The notes: generated from the letters alone by a model not told the origin. DNA of 64,000 nucleotides from Oxalicibacterium solurbis (GCF_014635845.1 NZ_BMDP01000002.1:682001-746000); one strand, 5' to 3'; counted from the first letter of the stretch, positions 35,845-48,092 are shown. Translations and numbers: made by a program.

Positions 35845-37009
35845 CGCAGCGGACAAGACCGCGATCGCCCTGGTTGCCGGCGAAACGTCCGGCGATCTTC
35901 TCGCAAGCCGATTATTGTCGGGCCTGCGCCCCCATCTGCCCGATGCCCTGATGCATGGCATCGGCGGTCCCCACATGATGCAGCATGGTTTTGTCAGCGA
36001 TTTTTCGATGGAAAAGCTGTCGGTGCGCGGCTTGTTCGAGGTGCTGGCGCATTATCGCGAGATCAAGGGCATACAGAATGCATTGCGCGATCGGTTGCTG
36101 GAGGAGCGTCCGGCCGTGTTTATCGGCGTCGACGCACCGGATTTCAATCTCGGCCTGGAAGCGCAATTGAAAGAGGCGGGTATTCCGACCATGCATTTCA
36201 TCGGACCGTCGATCTGGGCCTGGCGCGGCGGACGTATCAAGAAGATTGCGCGTGCCGTCTCGCACATGCTGGTGATCTTTCCGTTCGAGGAAGAAATCTA
36301 TCGCAAGGTCGGTATTCCGGCGACCTATGTCGGCCATCCGCTGGCACAAGTGATTCCGATGGAGCCGGACGTGCAGGCTGCGCGTGCCTTGCTGGGATTG
36401 CAGCCGGATGCGCGCGTCGTTGCCATCATGCCGGGCAGCCGCATGTCCGAGCTGAAATACAATGCCGTTGCTTTTGTCGCTGCGGCGAAATTGCTGCGGC
36501 AGCGCGATCCGTCGCTGCAATTCGTCGCCCCGATGGCTGGCGATGTGCAGCGCAGGTATTTCGACGAACTGATCGCGCAAGCTGGATTGCAGGATGTGCC
36601 GATCCAGGTGACGAACGGCGAATCGTATCGTGCTATGGCGGCGGCAGATGCGGTATTGGTCGCTTCCGGTACGGCGTCGCTGGAAGTGGCCTTGTTCAAG
36701 AAACCGATGGTGATTGCCTACAAGATGATGCGCGCTTCCTGGCATGTGCTGCGTCATATGGGATATCAGCCCTGGATCGGTCTGCCGAACATTCTGGCGC
36801 GTGAATTTCTGGTGCCGGAACTGTTGCAGGATGCCGCCACGCCGCAGGCATTGGCCGATGCGATGTGGATGCAATTGCAGGACGGTGCGCATCGCGAGCA
36901 ATTGCAGCGGCGCTTTACCGAAATGCATCACACGCTGTTGCGCGATACTGCTGCGGAAAGTGCGCAGGCAGTGCTGAACCTGATCGGCCATCCGTCACGT
37001 ACGGCGTGA
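35828..37009 (+). CDS. lpxB: Lipid-A-disaccharide synthase
   Basis: LpxB joins UDP-diacylglucosamine and lipid X to the lipid A disaccharide at the inner membrane. The 393-residue GT-B enzyme shows [17 protein letters not shown] at the start, [36 protein letters not shown] and the sugar-nucleotide site around [19 protein letters not shown]. Before the family start I see only a GTG at 35828 in frame, overlapping lpxA by 17 bases; the longer open frame upstream is lpxA sequence read in another frame. Confidence 0.95.
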   Translation: MASFADAADKTAIALVAGETSGDLLASRLLSGLRPHLPDALMHGIGGPHMMQHGFVSDFSMEKLSVRGLFEVLAHYREIKGIQNALRDRLLEERPAVFIGVDAPDFNLGLEAQLKEAGIPTMHFIGPSIWAWRGGRIKKIARAVSHMLVIFPFEEEIYRKVGIPATYVGHPLAQVIPMEPDVQAARALLGLQPDARVVAIMPGSRMSELKYNAVAFVAAAKLLRQRDPSLQFVAPMAGDVQRRYFDELIAQAGLQDVPIQVTNGESYRAMAAADAVLVASGTASLEVALFKKPMVIAYKMMRASWHVLRHMGYQPWIGLPNILAREFLVPELLQDAATPQALADAMWMQLQDGAHREQLQRRFTEMHHTLLRDTAAESAQAVLNLIGHPSRTA

Positions 37010-37033
37010 CCGATTTCACGAGCCCATACATAC

Positions 37034-37681
37034 ATGCCGCCCGCAAAGAAAAAAACCGATACGACGCTGCCGCTGTTCGATTATGCGAACGACATTATTT
37101 GCGGCGTCGATGAGGCCGGTCGCGGCCCGTTGGCGGGGCCGGTCTTCGCTGCGGCGGTGATTCTCGATCCGGCGCGGCCGATAGTCGGTGTACGCGATTC
37201 GAAGAAATTGACCGAAGCCAAACGCGACGAGCTGGCGCTGGAGATCAAGTCGCATGCACTGGCATGGTCGGTCGCGCAATGTTCGGAGCAGGAAATCGAT
37301 GAACTGAACATCCTCCAGGCATCGATGCTGGCAATGCGGCGCGCGGTCGAGGGATTGTCGATGCTGCCGACGCTGGCGCTGATCGACGGCAATCGTTGCC
37401 CGGTCATGACGGTCCGCTCCGAGGCGATCGTCAAGGGAGACGATCTGGTACCGGCAATTTCGGCTGCGTCCATCCTCGCGAAAACGGCGCGCGATCACGC
37501 GTTGCGTCTGTTGCATGTCCAGTATCCGAATTACGGTTTCGACCAGCACAAGGGGTATCCGACCGGACTGCATCTGGAGCGCTTGCGTCTGCATGGCATT
37601 TCGCCGGTGCATCGCCGATCCTATGCGCCGGTGCGTGCATTGATCGAAGGCGTAACCGTCAGTCTTGCGAAGGAAGGCTGA
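37034..37681 (+). CDS. rnhB: Ribonuclease HII
   Basis: RNase HII cuts RNA at single ribonucleotides and RNA-DNA junctions during repair. The 215-residue protein keeps the acidic residues of the active site in [14 protein letters not shown], a second aspartate in [11 protein letters not shown]-preceding context, LIDGN and the family-specific [24 protein letters not shown]. It comes 24 bases after lpxB and two bases before the methyltransferase gene, so the lpx block extends through it. Confidence 0.95.
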   Translation: MPPAKKKTDTTLPLFDYANDIICGVDEAGRGPLAGPVFAAAVILDPARPIVGVRDSKKLTEAKRDELALEIKSHALAWSVAQCSEQEIDELNILQASMLAMRRAVEGLSMLPTLALIDGNRCPVMTVRSEAIVKGDDLVPAISAASILAKTARDHALRLLHVQYPNYGFDQHKGYPTGLHLERLRLHGISPVHRRSYAPVRALIEGVTVSLAKEG

Positions 37682-37683
37682 CG

Positions 37684-38487
37684 ATGCCGATCAAGCCGAT
37701 ATCTTCACGCGACAATTCACTCTACAAGGAATTGAAGCTGCTCGCCGCCAGCTCGCAAGCCAGACGCAAGGAAGGCCGGACGCTGCTGGATGGTGTGCAT
37801 CTTTGCGAAAGTTATCTGCTGCAAGTCGGCAAACCGTTGCTGTGCATCGTAGGCGAGACGGCGATGCGCAATGATGAAGTGGCGACCATCCTGCGTCGAT
37901 GTGACGATCTGTCTGCCCAAACCATCCTGCTGCCGGATCATCTCTTCAATGCATTGAGCCAGGTCGAAAACGGCATCGACATTCTTTTTCTGATCGAAAC
38001 GCCGCAATTGGCACAACCGCCATGCTTGAGTCGATCCGCCGTGCTGCTGGACCGTGTGCAGGATCCCGGCAATTTCGGATCCATCGTGCGCAGTGCGGCG
38101 GCAGCCGGCATCGAGCAGGTGTTCTGCAGCGCGGGAACGACTTTCGCCTGGTCTCCCAAGGTGATGCGCGCCGGCATGGGGGCGCATTTTCTATTGGCGA
38201 TCTACGAGCACGTCGATCTGGCCGATCTGCTGGAGAGAACGGATATTCCGGTCGTGGCGACCAGTTCGCATGCGCAGCAACGTATTTACGATCTCGATCT
38301 GACGCAACCTGTCGCATGGCTGTTCGGTCATGAGGGACAGGGCGTTGCCGATGGCTTGCTTGAATGTGCGACACATCGGGTGACGATTCCGCATCTTGGT
38401 GCGATCGAATCGCTGAATGTGGCGGCCAGCGCAGCGGTCTGCTTTTTCGAGCAGGTGCGCCAGCGGATGACGCACTATCCGCCTTAG
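37684..38487 (+). CDS. TrmH/SpoU family RNA 2'-O-methyltransferase
   Basis: The protein has an N-terminal substrate-binding domain ([30 protein letters not shown] split as YKELKLLA and EGRTLLDG) and a C-terminal knotted SPOUT domain with the three family motifs: [30 protein letters not shown] and [19 protein letters not shown]. It methylates a ribose of rRNA or tRNA; the N-terminal domain resembles RlmB-like 23S rRNA enzymes, but the site cannot be told from sequence. It starts two bases after rnhB and overlaps the convergent ppsR gene by four bases. Confidence 0.88.
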   Translation: MPIKPISSRDNSLYKELKLLAASSQARRKEGRTLLDGVHLCESYLLQVGKPLLCIVGETAMRNDEVATILRRCDDLSAQTILLPDHLFNALSQVENGIDILFLIETPQLAQPPCLSRSAVLLDRVQDPGNFGSIVRSAAAAGIEQVFCSAGTTFAWSPKVMRAGMGAHFLLAIYEHVDLADLLERTDIPVVATSSHAQQRIYDLDLTQPVAWLFGHEGQGVADGLLECATHRVTIPHLGAIESLNVAASAAVCFFEQVRQRMTHYPP

Positions 38488-39335
38488 CCGGAACGCTGTT
38501 CCGTCTTGATTTCCTGCAGGATGGTGGCGGCAATTTCCTCGATCGATTTCGTCGTCGACGACAGCCAGCGTACTCCTTCGCGCTGCATCATTTTTTCCGC
38601 TTCACTGATTTCATAACGACAATTCTCGATCGACGCATACGTGCTGTCGGGCAGGCGTTCGTGGCGGATTTCCGCCAGCCGATCCGGCGCGATCGACAGG
38701 CCGAACATCTTGTCCTTGTGCGGCAGCAATGCCGGTGGCAGCTTCCTGCGGATGAAATCGTCCGGTGTCAGCGGATAGTTTGCCGCCTTGATACCGTACT
38801 GCATCGCCAGGAACAGGCTGGTCGGCGTCTTGCCGGAGCGCGACACGCCGACCAAGATCACGTCAGCCTGCGACAGGTTGCGGTTCGACTGGCCGTCGTC
38901 ATGCGCCAGCGAAAAATTGATGGCTTCGATGCGATCGCGGTATTCGGCTGAATCTGCCGGCGTGTGACTGCGGCCGATCGTGTGCATCGATTTCATGCCC
39001 AGCTCCTGTTCGAGCGGTTCGACGAAGGTCTGGATCAGGTCCATGTACAGCCCCTGCGACGTGCGCACGATATCCGACAGTTCTGTCTTGACCAGCGTGG
39101 AAAAAACGATGGGACGCTGGCCGTCGATCGCACATGTCTCGTTGATCCGTCGCAGTGCCAGATGTGCCTTGTCGATCGAATCGATGAAGGGCAGGCGTAT
39201 TTGCCGGAAAGGCATGTCGAATTGCGAGAGCACCGAATGGGCGAAGGTTTCGGCGGTAATGCCGGTGCCGTCCGAGACGAAGAAGGCCGTGCGCATCGGC
39301 AACGGTTTGATGACTGGATCGGCTGGCGTGGACAT
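38484..39335 (-). CDS. ppsR: Phosphoenolpyruvate synthase regulatory protein (DUF299 kinase/pyrophosphorylase)
   Basis: PpsR switches PEP synthase off by ADP-dependent phosphorylation of a threonine and on again by phosphate-dependent removal. The 283-residue protein opens the family part with [20 protein letters not shown] and has the P-loop GVSRSGKT at 163-170. It is divergent from ppsA across a 173-bp interval, the arrangement expected for the enzyme and its regulator. Its 3' end overlaps the methyltransferase gene by four bases. Confidence 0.92.
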   Translation of the reverse strand: MSTPADPVIKPLPMRTAFFVSDGTGITAETFAHSVLSQFDMPFRQIRLPFIDSIDKAHLALRRINETCAIDGQRPIVFSTLVKTELSDIVRTSQGLYMDLIQTFVEPLEQELGMKSMHTIGRSHTPADSAEYRDRIEAINFSLAHDDGQSNRNLSQADVILVGVSRSGKTPTSLFLAMQYGIKAANYPLTPDDFIRRKLPPALLPHKDKMFGLSIAPDRLAEIRHERLPDSTYASIENCRYEISEAEKMMQREGVRWLSSTTKSIEEIAATILQEIKTEQRSG

Positions 39336-39403
39336 GGTTCGATGTAAGACTCGCGTAAGTTAATAAATCGATTCACCATCGCTCGCGACGGACGAGGATT
39401 CGC

Positions 39404-39409
39404 TAGAAT
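39404..39409 (+). promoter_or_regulatory. Possible -10 box before ppsA
   Basis: TAGAAT lies 99 bases before the ppsA ATG in the ppsR-ppsA divergent interval. No -35 match is visible at the normal spacing, so the promoter may need an activator. Confidence 0.3.
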
Positions 39410-39508
39410 GGTTGCCGGATCATTCGCAACATCGCTGTCGAAGAATAACAAAACGGCCCGTGCCCGGCATAGGGGCATGCTGATTTCTCTTCATCGAACG
39501 AGGTGCCC

Positions 39509-41953
39509 ATGTCTGAAGCATTGCACACGCGAAGCCGGCAGGAACGGGAGGCAGATGCCTACGTGATTGCTTTCGAGAATTTACGCATGACCGATGTGGA
39601 TGCGGTCGGCGGCAAGAATGCCTCGCTGGGAGAAATGATCAGCCAGCTGGCGGCAGCCGGTGTACGGGTGCCGGGCGGTTTTGCGACGACGGCACAGGCA
39701 TATCGCGATTTTCTGGCGCATGCCGAAGCCGGCGAACGCAGCCTTGCACAACGCATTGCCGATCGACTGGCGGGACTGGATATCGACGACGTGCGCGCAC
39801 TGGCGCAGGCCGGCGCAGAAATCCGAGGCTGGATCGTGCAGACGCCTTTTCCGCCGCGCTTGCAGCAGGAAATCACGCAAGCCTATACACAACTGACGCA
39901 ACTGGCCGATAAGTCAGCCGGCGATCCCTCATTCGCCGTTCGCTCCTCCGCCACGGCGGAAGATTTGCCGGATGCCTCGTTCGCCGGACAGCAGGAAACC
40001 TTCCTCAACGTGGTCGGCATCGACAACGTGCTCGATGCGATGCGCCAGGTCTATGCGTCGCTGTATAACGACCGTGCCATTTCCTATCGCGTGCACAAGG
40101 GGTATCTGCATGCGGACGTCGCGCTGTCGGTCGGCGTGCAGCGCATGGTGCGCTCGGATCTCGGTGCGGCCGGTGTCATGTTCACGCTCGATACCGAATC
40201 GGGATTTCGCGATGTCGTCTTCATTACGGCCAGCTATGGGCTGGGCGAAACGGTGGTGCAGGGCGCCGTCAATCCCGACGAATTCTATGTGCATAAACCA
40301 ATGCTGGCGCAAAACAAGCAGGCGATCATTCGGCGTGCCATTGGTTCCAAACTGATTCGCATGGAATTCACCGATGAAGCGAAGGCAGGGCGATCGGTGC
40401 GCACTGTCGATGTGCCGGCGGACTTGCGCAATCGTTTCTCGCTGACCGATGCGGATATCGTCGAACTGGCGCGCTACGCCGTTATCATCGAACAGCATTA
40501 CGGCCGGCCGATGGATATCGAATGGGGCAAGGATGGCAAGGACGGCAAGCTGTACATCCTGCAGGCGCGTCCGGAAACGGTGAAGTCGCAGCAGACGTCG
40601 ACCGACGTGCAGCAGCGCTTCCGCATGAAGGCCGATGGCCCGGTGCTGGCAGTTGGTCGTGCGATCGGCCAGAAGATTGGCGCGGGCCCGGTGCGCGTGA
40701 TTCGCGATCCGTCGGAAATGGAACGCGTGCAGCCGGGCGACGTGCTGGTGGCCGACATGACCGATCCGAACTGGGAACCGGTGATGAAGCGTGCATCGGC
40801 CATCGTCACCAATCGCGGCGGGCGTACCTGCCATGCAGCGATCATCGCGCGGGAACTGGGCGTGCCGGCTGTCGTCGGCTGTGGCGATGCGACGGAAAAG
40901 CTGCGCGACGGCACGCTCGTCACCGTGTCGTGTGCGGAAGGCGACGAAGGCAAAATCTACGAAGGCAGACTGGAAACCGAAGTGACCGAGATCGCGCGCG
41001 GCGAGCTACCCGAATTGCCGCTGAAGATCACGATGAACGTCGGCAATCCGCAGCTGGCGTTCGATTTCCAGTCGATCCCGAATCACGGCGTCGGCCTGGC
41101 GCGACTGGAATTCATCATCAACAATAATATCGGCGTGCATCCGAAGGCGGTGCTGGCCTATCCGAATATCGACGCCGATCTGAAAAAGGCGGTCGAATCG
41201 GCGATGCGCGGCTATGCGTCGCCGCGCGAATTCTATGTCGGAAAACTGACCGAAGGCATCGCGACCATCGGTGCGGCATTTTGGCCGAAGCCGGTGATCG
41301 TGCGGCTGTCGGATTTCAAGTCGAACGAATACAAGAAGCTGATCGGCGGTTCGCGCTACGAACCGGACGAAGAAAATCCGATGCTTGGCTTTCGTGGCGT
41401 GGCGCGCTATCTGGCGCCCGATTTCGCTGAAGCCTTCGCGATGGAGTGCATGGCGCTGAAGCGCGTGCGCGAAGAGATGGGGCTGACGAACGTCGAGATC
41501 ATGGTTCCTTTCGTGCGCACGTTGGGGCAGGCGGAAAAGGTGATCGCGCTGCTGGAGAAGAACGGGCTGAAGCGCGGGGAGAATGGCCTGCGCATCGTGA
41601 TGATGTGCGAAGTGCCGTCCAACGCGATTCTGGCCGAGGAATTCCTTGCCTACTTCGACGGTTTCTCGATCGGTTCCAACGATCTGACGCAGTTGACGCT
41701 GGGGCTGGATCGCGATTCCGGTATGGAAATACTGGCTGCTGATTTCGACGAGCGCGATCCGGCCGTCTCCGCGATGTTTTCGCGCGCAATCGCCGCCTGC
41801 CGCAAGCAGGGCAAGTACGTCGGCATTTGCGGACAGGGTCCCTCCGATCATCCGGATTTCGCCGCGTGGCTGATGAAGGAGGGAATCGGCTCGCTGTCGC
41901 TGAATCCTGATTCGGTCGTCGAGACGTGGATGAATCTCGCCGGCAAGCGATAG
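39509..41953 (+). CDS. ppsA: Phosphoenolpyruvate synthase
   Basis: PpsA makes PEP from pyruvate and ATP for gluconeogenesis. The 814-residue protein has the N-terminal ATP-grasp domain ([31 protein letters not shown]), the swivelling domain with phosphohistidine H442 in GGRTCHAAI, and the C-terminal PEP/pyruvate barrel with [16 protein letters not shown] and the catalytic cysteine in GICGQGPSD. The threonine two residues before H442 (GGRT) is the residue PpsR would modify. GAGG lies six bases before the ATG at 39509, which I prefer to the GTG two codons upstream. Confidence 0.95.
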   Translation: MSEALHTRSRQEREADAYVIAFENLRMTDVDAVGGKNASLGEMISQLAAAGVRVPGGFATTAQAYRDFLAHAEAGERSLAQRIADRLAGLDIDDVRALAQAGAEIRGWIVQTPFPPRLQQEITQAYTQLTQLADKSAGDPSFAVRSSATAEDLPDASFAGQQETFLNVVGIDNVLDAMRQVYASLYNDRAISYRVHKGYLHADVALSVGVQRMVRSDLGAAGVMFTLDTESGFRDVVFITASYGLGETVVQGAVNPDEFYVHKPMLAQNKQAIIRRAIGSKLIRMEFTDEAKAGRSVRTVDVPADLRNRFSLTDADIVELARYAVIIEQHYGRPMDIEWGKDGKDGKLYILQARPETVKSQQTSTDVQQRFRMKADGPVLAVGRAIGQKIGAGPVRVIRDPSEMERVQPGDVLVADMTDPNWEPVMKRASAIVTNRGGRTCHAAIIARELGVPAVVGCGDATEKLRDGTLVTVSCAEGDEGKIYEGRLETEVTEIARGELPELPLKITMNVGNPQLAFDFQSIPNHGVGLARLEFIINNNIGVHPKAVLAYPNIDADLKKAVESAMRGYASPREFYVGKLTEGIATIGAAFWPKPVIVRLSDFKSNEYKKLIGGSRYEPDEENPMLGFRGVARYLAPDFAEAFAMECMALKRVREEMGLTNVEIMVPFVRTLGQAEKVIALLEKNGLKRGENGLRIVMMCEVPSNAILAEEFLAYFDGFSIGSNDLTQLTLGLDRDSGMEILAADFDERDPAVSAMFSRAIAACRKQGKYVGICGQGPSDHPDFAAWLMKEGIGSLSLNPDSVVETWMNLAGKR

Positions 41954-42089
41954 GTCGGCCAAGGCCAAGAAAACGGTTCTTTCCCGAGAGCGTTTGGAAT
42001 AGACTGTGGCGGGAAACTGCAACAGTCGGTTTCCGGACGTCTCCGTGCGGGGCGAAGATTCACACCTGTAATCGAAAGGAAGCAAACGA

Positions 42090-42581
42090 ATGGCAGACTG
42101 GATGATCTGGTTTGCGGCAGCCTGCGTGCTCGTCATCCTGGAAATGGCGACGGGCACCTTCTATCTGCTGATGATTGCCTTCGGCGCGGCAGCCGGCGGT
42201 ATCGCTGCTTTCGTCGGTTTGCACGGCACCTCGCAGTGCGTGATCGCTGCCGTTGTCGCTGCCGTCGCCACCGCCGCACTGCGTCGCAGCAAGCTCGGCC
42301 GCAGCGAGCGTGTCGATGCCGCGCGCGATCCGGCGATCAATCTCGATATCGGCCAGGCGCTGGAAGTCGGAGAATGGCGCATCGCCGAAGGTAGTGAGCA
42401 AGCCGTTGCGCGTGTCATGTACCGTGGCGCGCTGTGGGATGCCGAATTGGCACCCGGCGGTACGGCTGTGCCGGGTCTGTTCATGATTCGCGAGGTGCGC
42501 GGCAACCGGCTGCTCCTGATCAATACCGACGTCGTCCGGCGCGAGCTGTCCGAAGCATCCGATTCGTCACAGTCACAATAA
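42090..42581 (+). CDS. NfeD-like membrane protein, short form
   Basis: This 163-residue protein has two or three N-terminal membrane segments (WMIWFAAACVLVILEMATG; FYLLMIAFGAAAGGIAAFVGL; CVIAAVVAAVATAA) and a C-terminal OB-fold domain (MYRGALWDAELAPGG ... IREVRGNRLLLI), as in short NfeD/YbbK proteins. It lacks the protease domain of long NfeD. It lies 10 bases before a stomatin-type SPFH gene, its regular partner; the pair is thought to work in membrane protein quality control. AAAGGAAGC precedes the ATG. Confidence 0.85.
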   Translation: MADWMIWFAAACVLVILEMATGTFYLLMIAFGAAAGGIAAFVGLHGTSQCVIAAVVAAVATAALRRSKLGRSERVDAARDPAINLDIGQALEVGEWRIAEGSEQAVARVMYRGALWDAELAPGGTAVPGLFMIREVRGNRLLLINTDVVRRELSEASDSSQSQ

Positions 42582-42591
42582 GGGAGAGTTC

Positions 42592-43521
42592 ATGTTCGAT
42601 ACATCCATCCTGTTTTTCCTGCTGTTCGTCGTCATCGTCTTCGTCGTCAAGACGGTCAACGTGGTGCCGCAGCAGCACGCGTGGGTCCTCGAGCGGCTGG
42701 GTAAATATCATGCGACGCTCGGGCCTGGCCTGAAGATCGTGCTGCCGTTCATCGACCGCATCGCCTACAAGCATTCGCTGAAGGAAATCCCGCTCGACGT
42801 GCCGATGCAGATCTGCATCACGAAGGACAACACGCAGCTGGAAGTGGACGGCATTCTGTATTTCCAGGTGACCGATCCGATGCGCGCTTCCTACGGTTCG
42901 TCCAACTACATCCTGGCGATTTCGCAACTGGCGCAGACGACGCTGCGTTCGGTGATCGGCCGCATGGAGCTCGACAAGACTTTCGAGGAGCGCGAGGCGA
43001 TCAACCATGCGGTCGTCGGTGCGATCGACGAGTCGGCAACCAACTGGGGCGTCAAGGTACTGCGCTATGAAATCAAGGATCTGACGCCGCCAAAGGAAAT
43101 CCTGCATGCGATGCAATCGCAGATCACGGCCGAGCGCGAGAAGCGCGCGCTGATTGCCGCGTCGGAAGGCCGCAAGCAGGAGCAGATCAATATCGCTACC
43201 GGTGAACGCGAGGCGGCGATTGCCCGCTCGGAAGGTGAGAAACAGGCCGCGATCAACCGTGCGCAGGGCGAGGCTTCGGCCATTCTGTCGATCGCCGAAG
43301 CGACAGCCGAAGCAATCCGCAAGACCGGCTCGGCGATCCGCGAACCGGGTGGCGAGGGTGCGGTGAACCTGAAAGTGGCGGAACAATATGTCGAAGCATT
43401 CGGCAAGCTGGCGAAGACCAATAATGCGCTGATCGTTCCGGCCAATCTGGGCGACATCAGCGGCCTGATCGCCAGCGCGTTGACGGTAGTGAAGTCGCAG
43501 GAAGGACGCGGCAAGGCATGA
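42592..43521 (+). CDS. qmcA: SPFH/stomatin-like membrane-anchored protein, QmcA type
   Basis: A 309-residue protein with one N-terminal membrane segment (ILFFLLFVVIVFVVKTVNVV) and an SPFH (band 7) domain (PQQHAWVLERLGKYHATLGPG onwards), followed by an Ala/Glu-rich coiled coil (ERKR-like AEREKRALIAASEGRKQEQI). Family members form large rings in the membrane and bind proteases such as FtsH. GGGAGAG lies before the ATG. It forms an operon with the NfeD gene and ends at a bidirectional terminator shared with smpB. Confidence 0.88.
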   Translation: MFDTSILFFLLFVVIVFVVKTVNVVPQQHAWVLERLGKYHATLGPGLKIVLPFIDRIAYKHSLKEIPLDVPMQICITKDNTQLEVDGILYFQVTDPMRASYGSSNYILAISQLAQTTLRSVIGRMELDKTFEEREAINHAVVGAIDESATNWGVKVLRYEIKDLTPPKEILHAMQSQITAEREKRALIAASEGRKQEQINIATGEREAAIARSEGEKQAAINRAQGEASAILSIAEATAEAIRKTGSAIREPGGEGAVNLKVAEQYVEAFGKLAKTNNALIVPANLGDISGLIASALTVVKSQEGRGKA

Positions 43522-43545
43522 GACTGTCGCCAGCGGCATGAATGA

Positions 43546-43575
43546 AAACGGCGCCTCTTCGGGCGCCGTTTCTTC
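43546..43575. terminator. Bidirectional terminator between qmcA and smpB
   Basis: AAACGGCGCC (43546-43555) and GGCGCCGTTT (43562-43571) form a 10-bp stem around TCTTCG. T-rich sequence follows on the plus strand, and TTTTCATT follows on the minus strand, so it can stop transcripts of both convergent genes. It begins 24 bases after the qmcA stop. Confidence 0.8.
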
Positions 43576-44023
43576 ATCTCCGGTTCTGTTTCAGTGCCGA
43601 CTGGATTTCGCGTTGCGTATCGCGCTTCTTCTCGGTATCGCGTTTGTCGTGCTGCTTCTTGCCTTTCGCCAGGCCGATCTCGCACTTGATGCGGCCGCGC
43701 TGGAAATGCAGGTTCAGCGGCACCATCGTGTAGCCGGCGCGCTCGACCTTGGCTTTGAGTTTCTTGATTTCTTCGGCCTTCAGCAACAGCTTGCGTGTGC
43801 GTACCGGGTCGGGGGTGATGTGGGTGGAAGCCGTCGCCAATGGACTGATGTGTGCGCCGAACAGGAAGATTTCACCGTTGCGCGCAATGACGTAGGCTTC
43901 CTTCAGCTGCACATGGCCGGCTCGTATCGATTTGACTTCCCAGCCCTCCAGAACAATGCCGGCTTCAAAGCGTTCCTCGATGAAGTAGTCATGGAAGGCT
44001 TTTCTGTTATCAACAATGCTCAT
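43574..44023 (-). CDS. smpB: SsrA-binding protein
   Basis: SmpB carries tmRNA to stalled ribosomes for trans-translation. The 149-residue protein has the OB-fold core ([39 protein letters not shown]) and the basic C-terminal tail that mimics the codon-anticodon stem ([18 protein letters not shown]). It is divergent from ratA, the usual arrangement. The tmRNA gene itself is not seen here. Confidence 0.97.
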   Translation of the reverse strand: MSIVDNRKAFHDYFIEERFEAGIVLEGWEVKSIRAGHVQLKEAYVIARNGEIFLFGAHISPLATASTHITPDPVRTRKLLLKAEEIKKLKAKVERAGYTMVPLNLHFQRGRIKCEIGLAKGKKQHDKRDTEKKRDTQREIQSALKQNRR

Positions 44024-44097
44024 GAGGGTTCTGCAACGGGTCGGTTAAAATGACAACTTCGCGATTCTATCAAACGGACATAATCGGGTCTTAATCA

Positions 44098-44529
44098 ATG
44101 GCGGTAGTGCATAAAACAGTCTTGCTGGGATACAGCGCGGAGCAGATGTTCGCGCTGGTCGATCGGGTGGAGGATTATCCACAGTTCCTGCCATGGTGTG
44201 GCGGCGTGGATGTCAAGGAGCGCAGCGAGAACAAGCTGATCGCGACGCTGAAGATCAATTTCCACGGCGTGCGCCAGAGCTTTACGACGGAGAACACCAA
44301 CAACCCGCCGCATGCAATGACGATGCAATTGCTCGAAGGACCGTTCAAGCATTTGCATGGCACATGGAATTTCAAGCCGTTGCGCGAGGATGCGTGCCGC
44401 ATCGATTTTGACCTGCAATACGAGTTTTCCAACAAGCTGATCGAGGGCGTGATCGGCCCGGTATTCAACATGATCGCGACCAGCTTCGTCGATTCGTTCA
44501 GCAAGCGGGCGGAGCAGGTCTATGGCTGA
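44098..44529 (+). CDS. ratA: START-like/Coq10-type protein RatA
   Basis: This 143-residue protein has the START/polyketide-cyclase fold of Coq10 (VHKTVLLGYSAEQMFALVDR, YPQFLPWCGGVDV, FSNKLIEGVIGPVFNMIA). Homologues are described as ubiquinone-binding proteins, and E. coli RatA as an inhibitor of ribosome subunit association; which role holds here is open. It overlaps ratB by eight bases. The position opposite smpB is conserved in proteobacteria. Confidence 0.9.
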   Translation: MAVVHKTVLLGYSAEQMFALVDRVEDYPQFLPWCGGVDVKERSENKLIATLKINFHGVRQSFTTENTNNPPHAMTMQLLEGPFKHLHGTWNFKPLREDACRIDFDLQYEFSNKLIEGVIGPVFNMIATSFVDSFSKRAEQVYG

Positions 44530-44824
44530 TGTGCCGGCAACGATCGCCGTCGAGGTCTGTTACGCAAGAACGGACCGGCAATTCCTGTTGCCGTTGAATG
44601 TGGCCACAGGCACGACAATCCAGCAGGCGATCGAGCATAGCGGCATTGTCGGTCTGGCACCGGAAATCGATATCAGCGTCTGGCGCGTCGGTATCTACGG
44701 CAAGCTGAAGACGCTGGATACCGTGCTGCGCCAGCATGACCGCGTCGAAATCTATCGGCCGCTGATTGCCGATCCCAAGGATTCGCGCCGGCGCAGGGCG
44801 GACAAGAGCGCAAAGGGCGCTTGA
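44522..44824 (+). CDS. ratB: RnfH family ubiquitin-like protein RatB
   Basis: A 100-residue beta-grasp protein: ATIAVEVCYARTDRQFLLPL, GTTIQQAIEHSGI and the C-terminal motif EIYRPLIADPKDSRRRRA of the RnfH family. The biochemical function is not known; the gene almost always accompanies ratA. It begins inside the end of ratA, so the two are coupled. It ends 55 bases before the convergent DUF4124 gene. Confidence 0.9.
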   Translation: MADVPATIAVEVCYARTDRQFLLPLNVATGTTIQQAIEHSGIVGLAPEIDISVWRVGIYGKLKTLDTVLRQHDRVEIYRPLIADPKDSRRRRADKSAKGA

Positions 44825-44879
44825 ATCTGCATTCTGCCTGCCGTAATGGACGGTCCGGGCTGAGTCGTCTGGTTTCCTG

Positions 44880-45395
44880 TCATTTGCAGTCGGATAGCGT
44901 CTGCCGGTTTTCCCGCACGGCGCTTGCGCGCTCCTCGTCGGTCAGATAGATTCGTTCGCCGGTGGGCGACAGCCGGGTGATGCGCTGGCCGGATTGCAAT
45001 GCGCGCTGGTAGTTGCCGACCTGATCACAACTTTTCTTCTTTGCCGCAGCTTGTTTTGCCTGTTCGGCTGCCTGCTTTTCCTTTTCCGCCTGCTCTGTAC
45101 GCCGTTTCTGGAAATCGGCATTTTTTTCAGCGAGGGTAGGCGGTCCCTTCGTCGTACTGCCTTCTTCCTTTGCGGTTTCTGCGTCTGTGTCGCTGTCGGC
45201 GGCCGGCGGTGCCGCTTGCGGCAATGCGCCCGGCGATTTCAGGATGCGATTGTTCGGCACCGAAGCCGGCGGCGGCACGTCTGAATATTGCTTGACGCCT
45301 TTGTTGTCCAGCCAGACATACTGGGCCAGTGCCGCGGTGCAACTGCCCGACAGCAGCAGGGCCAGGGTGAGCCGTTTGAGCGAATTCGGATGCAT
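44880..45395 (-). CDS. DUF4124 domain-containing exported protein
   Basis: A 171-residue protein with a signal peptide (LKRLTLALLLSGSCTAALAQ) followed directly by the DUF4124 segment QYVWLDNKGVKQYSDVPPPA, a Pro/Ala-rich linker, a charged coiled coil (KNADFQKRRTEQAEKEKQAA) and a C-terminal part with RLSPTGERIYLTDEERA. Function unknown; such proteins are common envelope proteins in betaproteobacteria. AAGGA stands seven bases before the chosen ATG at 45395; the open frame upstream shows no signal or family sequence. It is divergent from guaB. Confidence 0.82.
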   Translation of the reverse strand: MHPNSLKRLTLALLLSGSCTAALAQYVWLDNKGVKQYSDVPPPASVPNNRILKSPGALPQAAPPAADSDTDAETAKEEGSTTKGPPTLAEKNADFQKRRTEQAEKEKQAAEQAKQAAAKKKSCDQVGNYQRALQSGQRITRLSPTGERIYLTDEERASAVRENRQTLSDCK

Positions 45396-45516
45396 GGAAA
45401 TCCTTGAAGAGTCGCGAAGTGATGCGATTTCGCCATGCTTCGGCAGCGATGTCAATGGTGGGCGGAAATTAGGCCGGAGATGTGCCAGGCGGGCATAAAC
45501 GGCTGCCGAACGGTAG

Positions 45517-47043
<1,527 letters not shown>

Positions 47044-47078
47044 TCGCAGGCGAAACAGGATAGCCTCCGGGATCAGCC

Positions 47079-48092
47079 ATGACTACTACGCCGAAAAGCG
47101 TTGCCGTTCCTGTCGCCACGGACGATGCGGATGCGCTGGCGTCGGATGCGCAATTGCTGCGCATCCAGCGTATCGGCGAAAGGCTGTTTAACGTCGCGCA
47201 TTGCGTCGTGACCTTTGCCGATGCGAGCAGCGGTTTCCACGATGGCAGGCAGGCAGTTGCGCATGAATTCTGCCGCAGCCTGGCAGAAGTCGAGATGCTG
47301 ACGGTCGTGCAGGATGCGTCCGCCGATCCCTTGCTGGCGACGCATCCAATGGTCAGCGGCGAACCACGCATTCGTTTTCATGCGAGCAGCCCGATCCGCG
47401 ATGCAGGCAAGGCAATCGTCGGTGCCGTGCATCTGGTCGATTACCGGGCGCGCAGCTTCAGCGAGATCGACCGGCGCGCGATGGCCGATCTGGTCGGTAT
47501 CGCCGAACGCGAACTGCATGTGCGTTCGCTCAATGCGATCCAGCTCGATCTGGAGAAGAAGAACAAGACCTTGCGCCGCAAATCGCTGATCGATCCGCTG
47601 ATCGGCACATGGAATCGCGGCGCGATCATGCGCATCCTCGGCATCGAATCGGTGCGTTGCGAAAAGGCGGGGCAGCCGCTGTCGGTCATTGTCGTCGATC
47701 TCGATTTCTTCAAGAAGATCAACGATACCTACGGCCATCCCGCCGGCGATGCGGTGCTGGTCAAGGTGACGAGCCGCCTGCGCTCCAGCATTCGCCGTCA
47801 GGATTCGGTCGGCCGTTACGGCGGCGAAGAATTTCTGGCGGTGCTTCCCGGCGCATCGCAGCAGGAAGCGCAGGCCATTGCCGAACGCATGCGTGCGGCG
47901 GTCGCTTCCGAACCGGAGCTGATCGGCGAGGCATTGGTCAATCTGACGGTCAGTGCGGGTGTCGCATCGTCGGATCTGTTTCCGGCGGCAGGCGCCGACG
48001 AATTGATCGGCCATGCCGATCGTGCGTTATACGCTGCCAAGGATGCGGGCCGCAACTGCGTGAAGCAGGCGCGGCCCGATATGCAGTTTTGA
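47079..48092 (+). CDS. Diguanylate cyclase with N-terminal GAF-like domain
   Basis: The 337-residue soluble protein should make c-di-GMP from two GTP. An N-terminal GAF-like sensor (about 25-150: RIGERLFNVAHCVVTF, SSPIRDAGKAIVGAVHLVDY) is joined by a short coiled coil (LDLEKKNKTLRRKSLIDPLIG) to a GGDEF domain with DFFKKINDTYGHPAGDAVL and the active-site motif GGEEF. RRQD five residues before it is an intact inhibitory I-site. No membrane segment or EAL domain. It lies between guaB (35 bases) and guaA (39 bases) with no terminator visible, so it is probably co-transcribed with them. Confidence 0.9.
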   Translation: MTTTPKSVAVPVATDDADALASDAQLLRIQRIGERLFNVAHCVVTFADASSGFHDGRQAVAHEFCRSLAEVEMLTVVQDASADPLLATHPMVSGEPRIRFHASSPIRDAGKAIVGAVHLVDYRARSFSEIDRRAMADLVGIAERELHVRSLNAIQLDLEKKNKTLRRKSLIDPLIGTWNRGAIMRILGIESVRCEKAGQPLSVIVVDLDFFKKINDTYGHPAGDAVLVKVTSRLRSSIRRQDSVGRYGGEEFLAVLPGASQQEAQAIAERMRAAVASEPELIGEALVNLTVSAGVASSDLFPAAGADELIGHADRALYAAKDAGRNCVKQARPDMQF

